A stretch of 64,000 nt of DNA, taken from contig CM039120.1 in the NCBI GenBank assembly GCA_022036555.1, positions 27,712,991 through 27,776,990 of the forward strand. The letters run 5' to 3'. Made by a program: the position numbers and the translations under genes. Origin of the DNA: Microstegium vimineum (Eukaryota; Streptophyta; Magnoliopsida; Poales; Poaceae). The notes beneath the pieces were generated by a model. It ran no database searches and was not told the origin of the DNA. It was given only the letters and a program-made list of their open reading frames with translations. How positions within the stretch are numbered: position 1 is the stretch's first letter; every line of letters starts with the position of its first letter. Below, piece by piece: positions 12,176 to 23,124 of the stretch.

Positions 12176-12795
12176 TGTCAGGCCTACAGGACAAGACCTC
12201 CTTGAGGTCTGCACGCGTTAGCTGCCATGTCTACAACGATTGGGTAGCAAAGACCTTAATTCTTGCATTATGGCCTCCTTGAGGTCTGCATGACTCTACT
12301 GCCGTTAGATATCCCTTGCTTTGCATGTTTTGGAGATTGGTGACTTCAACTTCAACTTCGAGTTTGGGGCCTCCCTGAGGTCGGCGCGCCTTCGTGGCTC
12401 TGATGGATATCTTTCAATTATGTTTGGTTTTCTGGGCGCCTCTACAAAGCTGCTTCGGATGTTACTCGACTTCTTCTTCGACCATCGACCCGGCCATGCT
12501 GCCCGCTTCAATGCTCGGGGGCTACTCCCAGAGTGCGCCTTGCGACGCCCTCTGATTTTTTCTGCGTCGCTTTGATCTACCGGAAGTTTGCTTCCGATAG
12601 GTCGGCAATCGACCTCCCTGCCTTCAATTGACTTCTACTGTTTCTTCAGACCTAAACAGGTCGGCTGGTCTGTCTGCAGACAAGTTTTTTTTCTTTTTGA
12701 CCGACGTGCACCCTTTTCGACCTTTCGACGGTTCCAAGACTTCAACTTTTAGCGTCGTCATGACCCCTCAAGGTCGCTTCGCCTACACATCGCTC
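12176..12795 (+). mobile_element. gypsy 3' internal region after the minisatellite
   Basis: GC-rich sequence with repeated GACCTCC..GAGGTC text and two CTCGGGGGCT motifs (about 12515-12525 and 12795-12805) of the polypurine kind found before Tat-type LTRs. No recognisable protein domain is seen; the open frames at 12321-12575 and 12628-12996 have none. Confidence 0.45.
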
Positions 12796-13255
12796 GGGGG
12801 CTTGAGAGATGGGGCTACCCCTTGGGTCCTCACCGACCAGGGTCTCAGCCGTCCCCGACAGGTGGGTCCGTCCTACCAGACGACCCGCCGACCTGACTGT
12901 GGGCCCTGCCCGACTAGACGTGTGGGCCTAGGACGTGAAGACAGCTTGGCGTGGAAGTCAAGGCGAACCAGCTCGGATAAACTTTCCTTGTTGTAATCAA
13001 CTAGGACTAGATGGAAATCGACTTGTAGCCCAAGGTCGTCAGCCAATATAAGACGGCCAGGGGCGCCCCCCGGGGGCAACCAGACATCATCGGAGACCTC
13101 CCACAGGTCGACCACGTTCCCTCGGCATACAGCAATACAACTACACCAACAACTGAACTTAGGGTTTTACTCTCCGAAGGTCCGAACCAATATAAATCGA
13201 CCACGCGGGTATCCCCCTCGTGGACTGCCAGATCCCAAAGTTTGACAAGTCTACA
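12796..13255 (+). repeat. gypsy-like LTR (Tat-like), approximate limits
   Basis: Follows a CTCGGGGGC purine-rich motif with TGAGAGATGGGG as a possible start. It contains CCAATATAAGACGGCC (about 13041-13056), a TATA-like box, and downstream the AACTTAGGGTTTTAC..TATAAATCGACCACG text seen in grass gypsy LTRs. It may end near CTACA (13255). No target duplication was identified, so both edges are estimates. Confidence 0.45.
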
Positions 13256-13436
13256 TTTAATACTCCTAATAAGTCTTGAAAGAGGGCCGAAAAAAATCAC
13301 TGAACTAAACAGGCCCAAATCTAAATAAATTACTATTGTAGATTCAAATAAGTAGATGAACTGTTTGGAGTTATTATTATTCTATTTAATTGCATGATAT
13401 AAATATAATTATTATTTAATTGATTTTTTTATATGA

Positions 13437-13465
13437 CGTGCGTGCCGCACGTGCACTCCCACTAG
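13437..13465 (+). mobile_element. Helitron 3' terminus (hairpin plus CTAG)
   Basis: A perfect 6-bp stem CGTGCG / CGCACG (13437-13442 and 13446-13451) with a 3-base loop is followed after 10 bases by CTAG (13462-13465) and then T. This is the textbook 3' end of a Helitron, which ends CTRR and inserts between A and T. It lies on the same strand as, and downstream of, the helicase pseudogene at 9099-10513, so the two are probably parts of one element split by nested insertions. Confidence 0.75.
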
Positions 13466-13599
13466 TCCTCTAAAAGATATGAAGAAAAATCCTCACTTCC
13501 CATGAACGCCCACAGCTAGTTGGAGTGTACTGCTGCTATACTTTTCGTTTCGTGAGAATTTAAGCACGCAGAGACCCCGGCCAGAGGAACAGTTTTTGT

Positions 13600-13981
13600 C
13601 TGCAAGCCGTGAGCGCGGTAGGAATGCGTGAAGCGGTCACGGACGTGGCCTCGCCGATGACGAGGCAGTCGAACGGAGGTGGTGTGAACGGCACCCTACT
13701 ATACCCTTGCAAGCCCCATCTCTTCTCATCCCGTCTGGGCTGTCATCGGTGCTCGGTCATGCGCCGCGCGCAAGCCGGCCAGCCGGCGTGCGTTTCGCCT
13801 TTCGCGCCCGAAACCACGCACGTCTGCCACCGCCACGGCGGCGTCCGCGCGCCCACCGGCTCGCAATCCCCTCGCCCGCCGCCGTTTCCGATCCCAGCCC
13901 TGGCGCTGCCTATAAATTCAGGGCTCCTCCGGCATCCTGCATTCTCATCCCATCTCCATCATCAGCTCTGCCGGTGACCAC
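13600..13981 (+). promoter_or_regulatory. Promoter-like region with TATA box at 13911
   Basis: A GC-rich stretch leads to GCCTATAAATTCAGG (TATA at 13911-13917) and then a pyrimidine-rich leader (about 13940-13975). This is the composition of a grass core promoter and 5' leader. A CACTA terminus starts at 13982, about 65 bases below the TATA box, so any gene once driven from here is cut at its leader. Open frames over the GC-rich part have no domain. It could instead be promoter sequence captured by an element. Confidence 0.4.
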
Positions 13982-14421
13982 CACTATTACAGAAACAACT
14001 TTTGTTTCCGGTCTATAAGGGTCTTTAGCCTCGTTTCCTGAACCAGGACTAAGCATTCGGGACTAAATGTCGCTCCTTTAGTCCCGATTCGGAGGCTGCA
14101 CCCTTTAGTCCCGGTTGGTATTATCAACCGGGACTAAAGGTTCATTTTTTTTTTCTGATTTTGGTATTTCTTATTTTGGTTTTCCAATTTGATTAGGCAT
14201 TCAAATGTGTGTATTCTTCACTTGTAATACATGTATTCGCTGCTAATACATGTATTCACACACTTATAAGTTAGTTTCAAGCATTAAACACAAATAAACT
14301 ATGAAACTCTATATATAAACATGTTATGGAGTTATATATACATAAGTATAATATATATATGACATAAAATTTACATCATTATCCATTCATATTTGACTTA
14401 GGACACAACCGCTCTTGCCAC

Positions 14422-16437
14422 TTAAATATCATACAGATGTTCATCTTGATTTGGCTTCAGTTGTTCGGTCAGGTCGAAATAATACTCGCCTTTAGGTTTG
14501 AGTACTTTTTCAAGAAAAAAATCCAACAATGGTCTCTTGAATTCTCTTGAGGCGGACATCTTGCAACACTTGGTTCTTCAACCATAGAGACTTCAATTTG
14601 CATTATAAAAAAACAAGTGTTAATACATATAAGATTTAGTTAATAACAACAACTAAATAAAATGGATATATTTTATATATACATATGACATACTTTTAGT
14701 GTCTCATTAATAGTTTGTCTTGCATAGACCGTTATAAACTCGTAAACGTAGTATCCACACAAGATTGTTGCCTGGTGGCTGTCTTATAACCCACGGTAAG
14801 ATATGAAAATATTACTATCCTCATCATATGCATATGTTAAAGCATGCTAAGATAACAGACTATGAGAGCTAGTAGAACTTACATTTAGCAGGACATGACC
14901 CTTTAATGGCGCTTCCAGATCCGGACGGTGTTTCTCAATAAACCAAGCCCAAACTCTTTTCAATAATTGGATAATTAATTAATTAACTATTGTAGTGTAG
15001 TTAAAGAGCATGCATCCATATTTAAATATCAAAGTTACCCCTTGATAATGTCTATCATGTCTTGGTAATCTCCCAATGGTTTTCTCAATGAGTCATATAT
15101 TACCAATTGACTTCTAGTCATATCGAAGACTATGAGTATCTAGTGAAAACTGCATTTGTTTATAGAGCCAACATATATATCTTTATGATGAATTTAAGTA
15201 AGATTAATTGTGCAAACGATAACAACACTCACCCAAAGTTGTAGGGGAAGAGTATATATTTTCTGGTCTTTTGGTTCACCAAGAACCTCCGAAGATTCCT
15301 CTCTGTTTGAGGTATCCATTGATCGTGGGGAGTGTTTGGATCCGAGAATACGATTGATGGATCAATGAAACCAATATTTGTGTCTCCCTTCCGTTTGAGC
15401 AATAACATCAAGAATCTGCATATATATGTTTGAGGGTAGTTAGTTACTATATATACATATGCTATAGTCAGATTACTAAAAGAAATGATCACTTCCAAAC
15501 AGTAGCAGCTGATGAGAGATTTGTCTAGAGCGTCCATATGATATAGTTGGTGGAGCTCACTATACGGAACAAATATAACGTCATCGCCCCGGAAGTAATG
15601 TTCATCTCTAATTCTGACGCAAATCCAGTCATCTGTGCTTTTCTTACATGCCTCCATGTACCACGAGTTTAACGAGCGCATTTGCGTACCAAGTTCCCTG
15701 AGGGTCGATGGGTTTTACAGACTTCTGTCACGTACAAAAATTCTCTTCCACTCATCGACTACAGTGGCATTTTCGATCAGTGCATTTTCTACAAATTGAT
15801 TCGCGGTTATACCAACTCCTAACAAGAACTCTTTCATACTATCATAATTGACCCTGTCACTGTAGTCTTGTAGCACACTCATGTTTGAACCATATTGATT
15901 CCCAACAATTAGCGGGGGCACTGATTGCTTCGATTGTTCCCCGAACTGTGGGACACCCTTCCGTGCTCTTCTCTCCTCGTAAATTGCCTTTTGGAGAGTG
16001 CGGTCATAGTACGATAGTGGAGAACTCTTCTGAGGATCACGTAGCTTTCTCTGCCGAGCATCCACCACTTGCCTTATAGCTGATTGATGTAATAAGAACA
16101 ACTTTCTAGCTTCTTTCTTTGCTTTACGGTCGTCTTTCATTTTCTGGAATTGTGCTTGCACATCGGCCTTTATTGAAGCATCTAGTTCTTCATCAGTCTT
16201 CTCATACGGAAGTTTCTGAGGAATCTTAACTTTCCTTGTAGCTTGCCTCTTCTTTGATGATGGGGCGGCCGGTGCTTTTGTGGCGGGCCTCTTCTTTGAC
16301 GATGGGGCGGCCGGTGCAGGCGTTGGAGACCGTCGTGGAGGCGATGGGGCCGATCCAGGCGTTGGGGACCGTCGTGGAGGCGATGGGGCCGGTGTCGGCG
16401 TTGGAGAACCTCGTGGAGGCCGGTTTAGGGTAGACAC
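14422..16437 (-). pseudogene. CACTA second gene with Ulp1-like (C48) cysteine protease domain
   Basis: A multi-exon gene read on the minus strand. The N-terminus (16437 downwards) is proline-rich with repeats of SPPRRSPTP and APSSKKR, then a lysine-rich helical stretch and SVPPLIVGNQYGSNMSVL. Downstream exons encode WICVRIRDEHYFRGDDVIF, DKSLISCYCL, FIDPSIVFSDPN, ILFPYNFG (donor at about 15229), ILIVFDMTRSQLVIYDSL (about 15050-15140), WAWFIEKHRPDLEAPLKGH (about 14885-14980) and PPGNNLCGYYVYEF (about 14720-14780). The last holds the Gln-x5-6-Cys-Gly signature of Ulp1/C48 peptidases, with the catalytic Cys present. Decay: the Trp after the catalytic His is a TAG, and a T-run slip near 14530 shifts frame before the stop at 14422. 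Ulp1-like domains are known in some CACTA and Mutator-like elements; what they do in transposition is unclear. Confidence 0.75.
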
Positions 16438-16660
16438 TTAGGGTGTGTGTGTAAACTCTAAACAAGTGTGTAACACTTAGAGTAACCAAAAGGGTAGACA
16501 CTTAGTGTGAGTGTAATAAAAGGGTTTAGGATAGACACTTAGGATGTATATCTATAGGGTTTAGACACTTAGGGGTTTAGGGTAGACACTTAGTGTGTGT
16601 GTAAACCCTAAACAAGTGTGTAACACTTAGAGTAACCAAAAGGGTAGACACTTAGCAATA
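16438..16660 (+). repeat. Degenerate repeat of GGGTAGACACTTAG / GTGTGTAACACTTAGAG
   Basis: About 220 bases built from several copies of AGGGTAGACACTTAG and AAACAAGTGTGTAACACTTA, including a duplicated block of about 65 bases (16437-16505 against 16577-16655). It lies between the start of the Ulp1-like gene and an AT-rich spacer (16660-16800) before the TNP2 fragment. Confidence 0.7.
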
Positions 16661-16802
16661 ATGAATGCTCTATATTTCTATTTCTTAAATCATACATATA
16701 TCAAATCATATATTACTATAACCTATAAAACTAAAATATATTAGTAACCTAAATCAATTTCTTAAAACTAAAATATATTAACATAAATCAATTTCATAAA
16801 TC

Positions 16803-18126
16803 AATTTTTGCTTCCGGTTGCGTTAAGAGGAATTCTAACTCCACATATACGTCTAGCCACTGTGAAGCTATGTGCATTCCTCAATGTAATTTCTCAGAAG
16901 GCAATCGATCCAATGGAACTAGCTGCTATACAGAATGATGTGGTTCAATGCCTTGTCAGCTTTGAGTTGGTTTTCCCTCCATCCTTCTTTAATATCATGG
17001 AACACCTCCTAGTTCACCTAGTCAAGGAGATTCGTATTCTCGGTCCGGTGTTCTTGCACAATATGTTCCCCTTTGAAAGGTTCATGGAAGTTCTGAAAAA
17101 ATATGTTCACCAACGTGCTCGCCCAGAAGGAAGCATCGCCAAGGGCTACGAGACAGAGGAGGTGATTGAGTTCTGTGTTGACTATATTCCCGACCTTGAC
17201 CGGATTGGTGTTCCTGAATCAAGACACAAGGGGAGACTTAGTAGGAAAGGAACACTAGGGAAGAAAACATATATCAGTACGGGGGATGATTATTTCAACA
17301 AAGCACACTAGACAGTTTGTCAAAACTCCTCCTTGGTGGAGTCGTATGTCGAGGTACACAAGAAGTTCCTACGATCCCAGTTTTTAGTGAAGAATGAAAC
17401 TTGGATTATGCGTGAACACATGAAAACTTTTGGTGGTTGGTTGCGAAAAGAATGTCAGGGTGATGACAGTATTGATGAGCAATTGTATTTGTTGGCTAGA
17501 TAACCATCGTGGCACATCCTCACGTACAAAGGGTATGAGATAAATGGAAATACATTTTACACTTTAACCCAAGATAAAAGGAGCACCAAAACAGTGGTGT
17601 CCGCATAGATGCTATTGACCAAAATGGGAATAGGCAAACATATTATGTCCACATAATTGAGATTTGAGAACTAGACTATGCATCTAATTTTAAAGTCCCT
17701 TTGTTTAAGTGTCAATGGGTGAAGATGACTAAAGCCGAGGTAACAATTGACAAGGATTATGGAGTAACAACAGTGGACCTCGACACTATTGGGTACAAAG
17801 ACGAACCATTTGTCCTTGCTGCTGATGTGAATCAGGTGTTTTATCTAAAAGACATGTCTACAAAACCAAAGAAAGTAAAAAACGATGACAAATCAAACAT
17901 CAATGAGCCCAAGCGTGACATAGTTCTTTTAGGGAAAAGAAACATTTTGGGAATTGAGGACAACTCAGACATGTCAGAACTTTACGAAAGGGATGACCGA
18001 ATTGCGCCATTCAGTGTGACCAAAGACCTAAGAATTCTTCTAAATGCCGAGGACACTCCATGGTTACGACATGATCATAACCAAGGGACATATGTCAAGA
18101 AGAAGTTCACTACTTTGCCCGCTTGA
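16803..18126 (+). pseudogene. TNP2-type CACTA transposase, C-terminal fragment
   Basis: Encodes the C-terminal regions found after the catalytic domain in grass TNP2/TNPD transposases. First a DUF4218-like part: LPVALRGILTPHIRLATVKL, AAIQNDVVQCLVSFELVFPP, HLVKEIRILGPVFLHNMFPF and FMEVLKKYVHQRARPEGSIA. Then, after stops at 17309 and 17501 and a degenerate stretch, a DUF4216-like part: FKCQWVKMTKAEVTIDKDYG, GYKDEPFVLAADVNQVFYL and the C-terminal YVKKKFTTLPA. The catalytic DDE part is missing; the fragment begins abruptly at about 16803 in an AT-rich spacer. It is on the opposite strand to the Ulp1-like gene and head-to-head with it. Confidence 0.85.
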
Positions 18127-21100
18127 TGTAGCTAGCAGCGATGTCAAGTGACAGTGTATTAGTCATTTTTGCTAAGTTTGGTCAAATAAATGAAGATCTA
18201 CATTTGTATTTGGTCAATTTTGCATTTAGTGACTAATGTTTACTAATACTTCTTTTGTATCTTAATGATTTTTCATAAATAAACTCTATGAGATTCATGA
18301 TTTTGTGACTAATATTTACTAACACTTCCATAAATAGAAATATGAAGTACATAAAAAGATAGATATTGGTGAGTTATAAAATATTTGTATTCAAAAGTTT
18401 TGTGAAATTTGATGGAAAATTAGGTGGTGATGGATAACGGGTGAACGAAGGATTATATAAATCCAGAAAAGCCAAAGCTACGACATCTTTTATAAGAAAA
18501 TCCTCGCCATTCGCTTTTTGGCTTTCGCATTGCTGCACTCTGTGGACGGGGTTCACCTAATCCCCTCAGTCCGGTCCGGTGAACTACTCTATGAGCGGGG
18601 TGGGGTAGTGCTGTCAGATGGGGAGATTTTCGCCGCAGCAACCGGGGCGACGTCATAGCATTCCCTCGACGCGCCGACGCAGCGACGTGACGAGCGTAGG
18701 GAGATCGCCGCTGTAGCGACCGGGGCGACGTGGTAGCCTCAACCGACGCGTCGCCGCAATGACCGGGGCTCCCACCATGGCCGCCACAACGACTACTCGA
18801 GTGTCCGGTGTTTCTGGACCACAACTACTGCTTAGGGTTTACCAAAGTAATTTTGCTAGCATCCTATGATCCATGTACCTGAACCAGATATAAACATTTT
18901 TTTGTTATTTGCTAATTGCTTCATGTTGTTTCGGTCCTAATTTTTTGATACATCACCGGTCACGATCCTTTGAAAAAATTAAAGTTGTTGCCTCGTCACC
19001 TACCCAATGTCTACACTGAGAGATATACCCAATGCACTAAGTGACATCACTAACATCAAAGGTATGATTTCAAACTGGGTATATGTATAGGATTTTGGGG
19101 TGTCTTATTTATTTTCTACTATATACATGATGCCCGAGGAACGAGGGAACAATAAAGTTAGGGAAAATGTAAAGATGTCTACTTATATATCGTGATGATT
19201 TCCAAAATGTATATATAGACTCAAATACAATTTCAAAAGTTAAACTCTGCAAAAACAAATTGGTTGATGTATATATCGTTCTCTAGAGAAAAACAGTAGC
19301 GTTAGCACGAGGAGTACAAAATGTAAAGATGTCCTTTTGACATTTTTTTCAGGCTGAAACTTTGCTCCATGATCGAGATGCAATTTTGTATCTCTCACAC
19401 ATGGTTTAATGAATGTCTTGTGATATTCTTATCATTAGTGTTAGATGTCATTGATGAATGTTTCGTTATTGTTAGATGTCCTTAGCTGAAATACTTCTTT
19501 TGGATTCTCTGATGAAGGCATATATGCTTAAGTTGTGACAAATTAGGCTCCTGGCACACTTGGAGGGGATCCTAAAAAAACGGAAGGAATAGTTGAACTT
19601 GGGTGTGTTCAGCTAAGGTTCAGTGAGGAATACATACAGTTTGGTTATCCAATGCTCTTGGATCTTGCATCTTTGTTAACCACAGCGTGCTTGCTAACAG
19701 GTTCCTAATGGAGTGGTGATTAAATCTAAAAGGACTAATCACTTCAATCTGAAGGCATTTTAAATCTGCCTTTGAGATCAATGAAGTGGGTCCTGCTTAG
19801 AAGAATGTTGTCTCATGTGGCTTCTTAATGAAACTGTTGAAGGCATTTTGGATTTAACAGATTCTTCACAACACCTTTGTTGCTTGCTTTAATGTTATAA
19901 GTGTACTGGTGCATAGTTACAAAGTTAAGAGAGTTGTTTGATAAAGGGTTTCACTGCTCTATTTGCCATCTGATGTTCACAAGTGTTGTCATTTTGCAGT
20001 TCCTAAGCATCTTATGACCCTACTAATTAATGTAGCTCATGTTTCTTTGAGGTTCCTTATATCAACATTCTGACTTTCTGTGCATCAAAGAAAATGGTAT
20101 GAATCTAGATCATGGCTTGATTACTTATGTTATCTGTATTTAGGCTCTGTCCTTTTCTACAACTGCTTAGGTTCTTGTGTGAATTAAATTAGTCGTCTCT
20201 TTTTATGGCAAAGTTGCAAAATAAAGTAGCCATGTCACTTGGGGTTTGAGACTCACGTTATAAATCTTAGGATTGTGGATGGATGGCGAGGCCAGGCACC
20301 ACTGGCCATGGTTGGTCAAGGGCTGGTGGGTGGTGTGGCGTCGGTGTCAGTGGAGTCACAGAACATCAAAGTTAGCTTGTGAGGGGTGGTAGGAGTGGAT
20401 CCGGCAATGGAGCACTGCTGCTGATGATCTGGTGAATTGAGCAAAGGAATGATCAGGGATGTCATGAAGGATGGGGGGAAGGAAAAATGATGACTCTACA
20501 ATTGAGATCTAAAGATAGTTCATTTTCCATCACCGGTTCATTTCATTAGCATGCCCCTTTTTATCCTTGTCCCAGAGTTAGCTCCAATTTCTATTTTATT
20601 TTCAATTGTATTTGAGCTTGCATGTACCTTGTAGTGGTTGTACCTTCTGAAAGTATTTTTTTTTTCTTAAACAAGAGAATCATGTAACCTTAAGCATACA
20701 TGATTAAGTTTTCAACCTCCATAACCCCGATTATCTTGATGTACTTTATCTTTAGAAAATCAAACACCCGCAACTTCTAATTTTTAGATTCTTTGTTGAA
20801 TGAGTGTGTGGGTTTGCGTTTGTTTGTGAGTGCTGAGGTAGTGAGGCTCGCGCGGGGCAGCGTACGGCATGGCTGGTCGGAGCTGCCAGCACCAAATTAA
20901 AGGTGGTTTAGGTGAGGGGTGGGGAAGCCGTGGTGCCGCGGATCGATTGGTGCTCGGCCGAGGGGGCACGACACGACAAAGGGTGTCCATCATCATTTTA
21001 GTCTTTCAAAAAATTTCCCATCATTTCTATCAAAAAAGAAATTTAAAGTTGTTCATGTATTTTGTTGTATTGTAATTAGTGAAGTGGCAATGTAATTGTG

Positions 21101-21295
21101 GCGAAATGAAATAATTCATCTAGAAAAGTTGCCTACAAAGGGTTACATGTTACTGGTTTGTGAAATATTTTTCATGTAGCAAAACATGAGCATTTTTTGG
21201 GTCTTTGAAGAAATATAAGTTTTGTCTGCTGATATTTTTGTTTTTTATAATTTGTATGTATGAATATTGCCATAGCGTTAGCATGAGCATACTAC
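18127..21295. other. Long stretch without a supported gene
   Basis: Mostly AT-rich, intron-like sequence. A GC-rich patch at 18540-18830 gives a 123-residue minus-strand frame of no recognisable family, and another at 20280-20420 and 20840-20960 gives short frames. Nothing with a known domain or splice structure was seen. The 3' side of the TNP2-bearing CACTA element should lie at the start of this stretch, but its terminus was not found. Confidence 0.5.
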
Positions 21296-21389
21296 TTTTC
21301 AAAAGTTAAACTCTGCAAAAACAAATTAGTTGATTTATATAGTGTTCCCTAGAAAGAAAACCGTAGCGTTAGCACGGGCATTATACTAG
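19231..21389 (+). repeat. Direct repeat pair of about 80 bp ending in a Helitron-like hairpin
   Basis: TTTTCAAAAGTTAAACTCTG through GTAGCGTTAGCACG occurs at about 19231-19309 and again at about 21297-21376, close to 90 per cent alike. A third copy of the end motif (CATAGCGTTAGCATG) is at about 21271-21285. Only the last copy is followed by a full CTAG end. Confidence 0.7.
21361..21389 (+). mobile_element. Second Helitron 3' terminus (hairpin plus CTAG)
   Basis: CCGTAGCGTTAGCACGG can fold as CCGT..ACGG with an inner GC/GC pair and one bulge; eight bases later comes CTAG (21386-21389) followed by T. 'GCACGGGCAT..CTAGT' is a common ending of grass Helitrons. The matching 5' TC end was not located; no helicase lies upstream, so a non-autonomous copy is likely. 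Confidence 0.55.
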
Positions 21390-21696
21390 TCAATATAGTG
21401 ATGAAAATTCATGGTATAATTTTTTAATGTGCCTTATGTTGTCTGCTATCATCTTGCAAAATTTAAACTTAAAATTTCGCTTGTCCATGGAGAAATAAAA
21501 AATATAAATTGTGTTAAGGGGTAAATTAAACGAAATGATATAGTTCATGGGTGAATTGAACCAAGAAATACTTTAGGGGGTTATCTAAACTTTGTTTATA
21601 CTTGAGAGGAGTAATTTGAACTTTTTCAAAAAAACCTTCATCTAAGGCTTGCTCGCTAAGCAATTGACTTTTACTCAATCAATGGAGTATCAAATA

Positions 21697-21932
21697 CTCC
21701 CTCCGTCCCTAAATGATTGTCGTTTTTACTTCCCGAGAAACGACTTAGACTAAATATATAAAAATTATATATATCAACATTTATGGTGCAAAATTAATAT
21801 CATTAGAAAGATATTTGAATCTATTTTTTAATAAATTTATTTGAAGATACAAATGTTACACGTATTTTCTACAAATTCGGTCAAACTTGTGGCACAAAAC
21901 CAACAACGACCATCTTTCCGGGACGTAGGGAG
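21697..21932. mobile_element. Stowaway-type MITE 1 (236 bp)
   Basis: Begins CTCCCTCCGTCC and ends GGACGTAGGGAG, flanked by TA on both sides (21695-21696 and 21933-21934). The TA duplication and CTCCCTCCGT terminus are those of Stowaway (Tc1/mariner-derived) MITEs. Confidence 0.92.
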
Positions 21933-21957
21933 TATATGCTAAGCGATTGTTATAGTA

Positions 21958-22215
21958 CTCCCTCCAAACTCAAAAAACTTGACGTTTAGGATAGCGATAT
22001 GGTCTCCAAAGCATAACTTTGACTTCTTATTTTTATAAAAATATTTATCAAAAATTGAAATATGTGTACTTTTATAAATGTACTTTTTAAGACAAATCTA
22101 CTCATATAGTTTTCATATTTCTAAACTCAACAACTTAAAAGTTATTCATGATTTATGTTCCCAATGTTTGACCAAAACTTTTTTCCAAAATAAAGTTTTT
22201 TAAGTACGGAGAGAG
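21958..22215. mobile_element. Stowaway-type MITE 2 (258 bp)
   Basis: Begins CTCCCTCCAAACTC and ends GTACGGAGAGAG with TA on each side (21956-21957 and 22216-22217). It contains inner inverted text AAAAAACTTGACG / AAGTTTTTTAAG. Only 25 bases separate it from MITE 1. Confidence 0.85.
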
Positions 22216-22217
22216 TA

Positions 22218-22796
22218 TTTGGTGGGTCGTTGCCCCATTGGTGTGGTGGACACAGTCGCACTAGAGCATTGACACGCCTGCTGTAATTTGGGGGCAGAGC
22301 TAATTGCAAAATGGACCCTTTTTTAAAAAAAATGAAATATGTCTAAAGCTACTAAGACATCCTTTCACACAATTATTTAATTCGATGATATGTTTCATAA
22401 ATAAATAAAGTAAATTTATATTTTTTAGAACACTACAAAGTGAATTTCATTATTTTAGACCGACCTAAGCAAACGACGGTTGCATCTCGATTTGAATTCA
22501 GATGAAGGAAGAGTGCTGTAAGTAAAAGCCCACAAATAATGAAATGTTTTTGCCCCATACTCAAGGGGTTGTAAGTTTACAATATGTTTTCTTATGTAAA
22601 TAAAATCAATCCATCTTCGGTAAACACTGTCGGCCATTACTGGACAAAAAGAATTATCCACTTGGCCGTTCAAGAGTAAACGGGTGGGATTAGTTTTGAA
22701 TCCAGTAGTGGCTGCTCCTTCCGCTGCCCAAACCATTTGCATCTGTCTCCTCACACTCTTTTTCAATAAGACTGTTCGCAGCAACGGTACTCTCTA
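22218..22796. other. No supported gene between MITEs
   Basis: AT-rich spacer. A 109-residue minus-strand frame at 22455-22784 matches no family I recognise and has no supporting features. Confidence 0.5.
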
Positions 22797-23011
22797 CTCC
22801 TTCCATCCCAGAATGATAGTCGCTGTCGGTATTCGTGTCACGAGTTTGACCGAATTTATAGAAAATATGTACAACATTTGCATCTCCAAATAATTTTGTT
22901 AAAAAACTAGATTCAAATATCTCTCTAATGATATTAATATATTTTTATACATATTTAGTCAAAGTTTTTTCTCGAGAAGCGAAAACGACGGTCATTTTGA
23001 GACGGAAGGAG
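22797..23011. mobile_element. Stowaway-type MITE 3 (215 bp)
   Basis: Begins CTCCTTCCATCCCAGAATGA and ends TTTTGAGACGGAAGGAG with TA flanks (22795-22796 and 23012-23013). The body resembles MITE 1 in inverse order of the ends (GATAGTCG near one end, CGACGGTCAT near the other). Confidence 0.88.
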
Positions 23012-23124
23012 TATATATATCACCTTCAAAAAAAATATTTAATACACCTCTGAAAATTTTACCATCTAAAACTTATTCCACTGCAATGATACCTTCATTG
23101 GGTGTCGTCTCCTTCATTCATTGG

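Larger units (their letters stand above)
13982..16800 (-). mobile_element. CACTA element remnant, one terminus plus second gene
   Basis: CACTATTACAGAAAC at 13982 is a CACTA terminal repeat. Next to it (about 14030-14140) are subterminal copies of the TTTAGTCCCGGTTGGT / CAACCGGGACTAAAGG pair, as in the 629-bp element at 10816. The minus-strand gene at 14422-16437 runs towards this terminus, which would make it the 3' end. The bases before it are CAC; no matching TAGTG end followed by CAC was found up to 23 kb, so the other end is lost or outside the region I could match. Confidence 0.7.

Noticed and set aside
13609..14018. Two open frames of 100-120 codons
   Set aside because: GC-rich promoter-like sequence with a TATA box inside the second frame; no domain.
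18453..18824. Minus-strand 123-codon frame
   Set aside because: Arg/Ser-rich, low-complexity, no family and no splice or promoter support.
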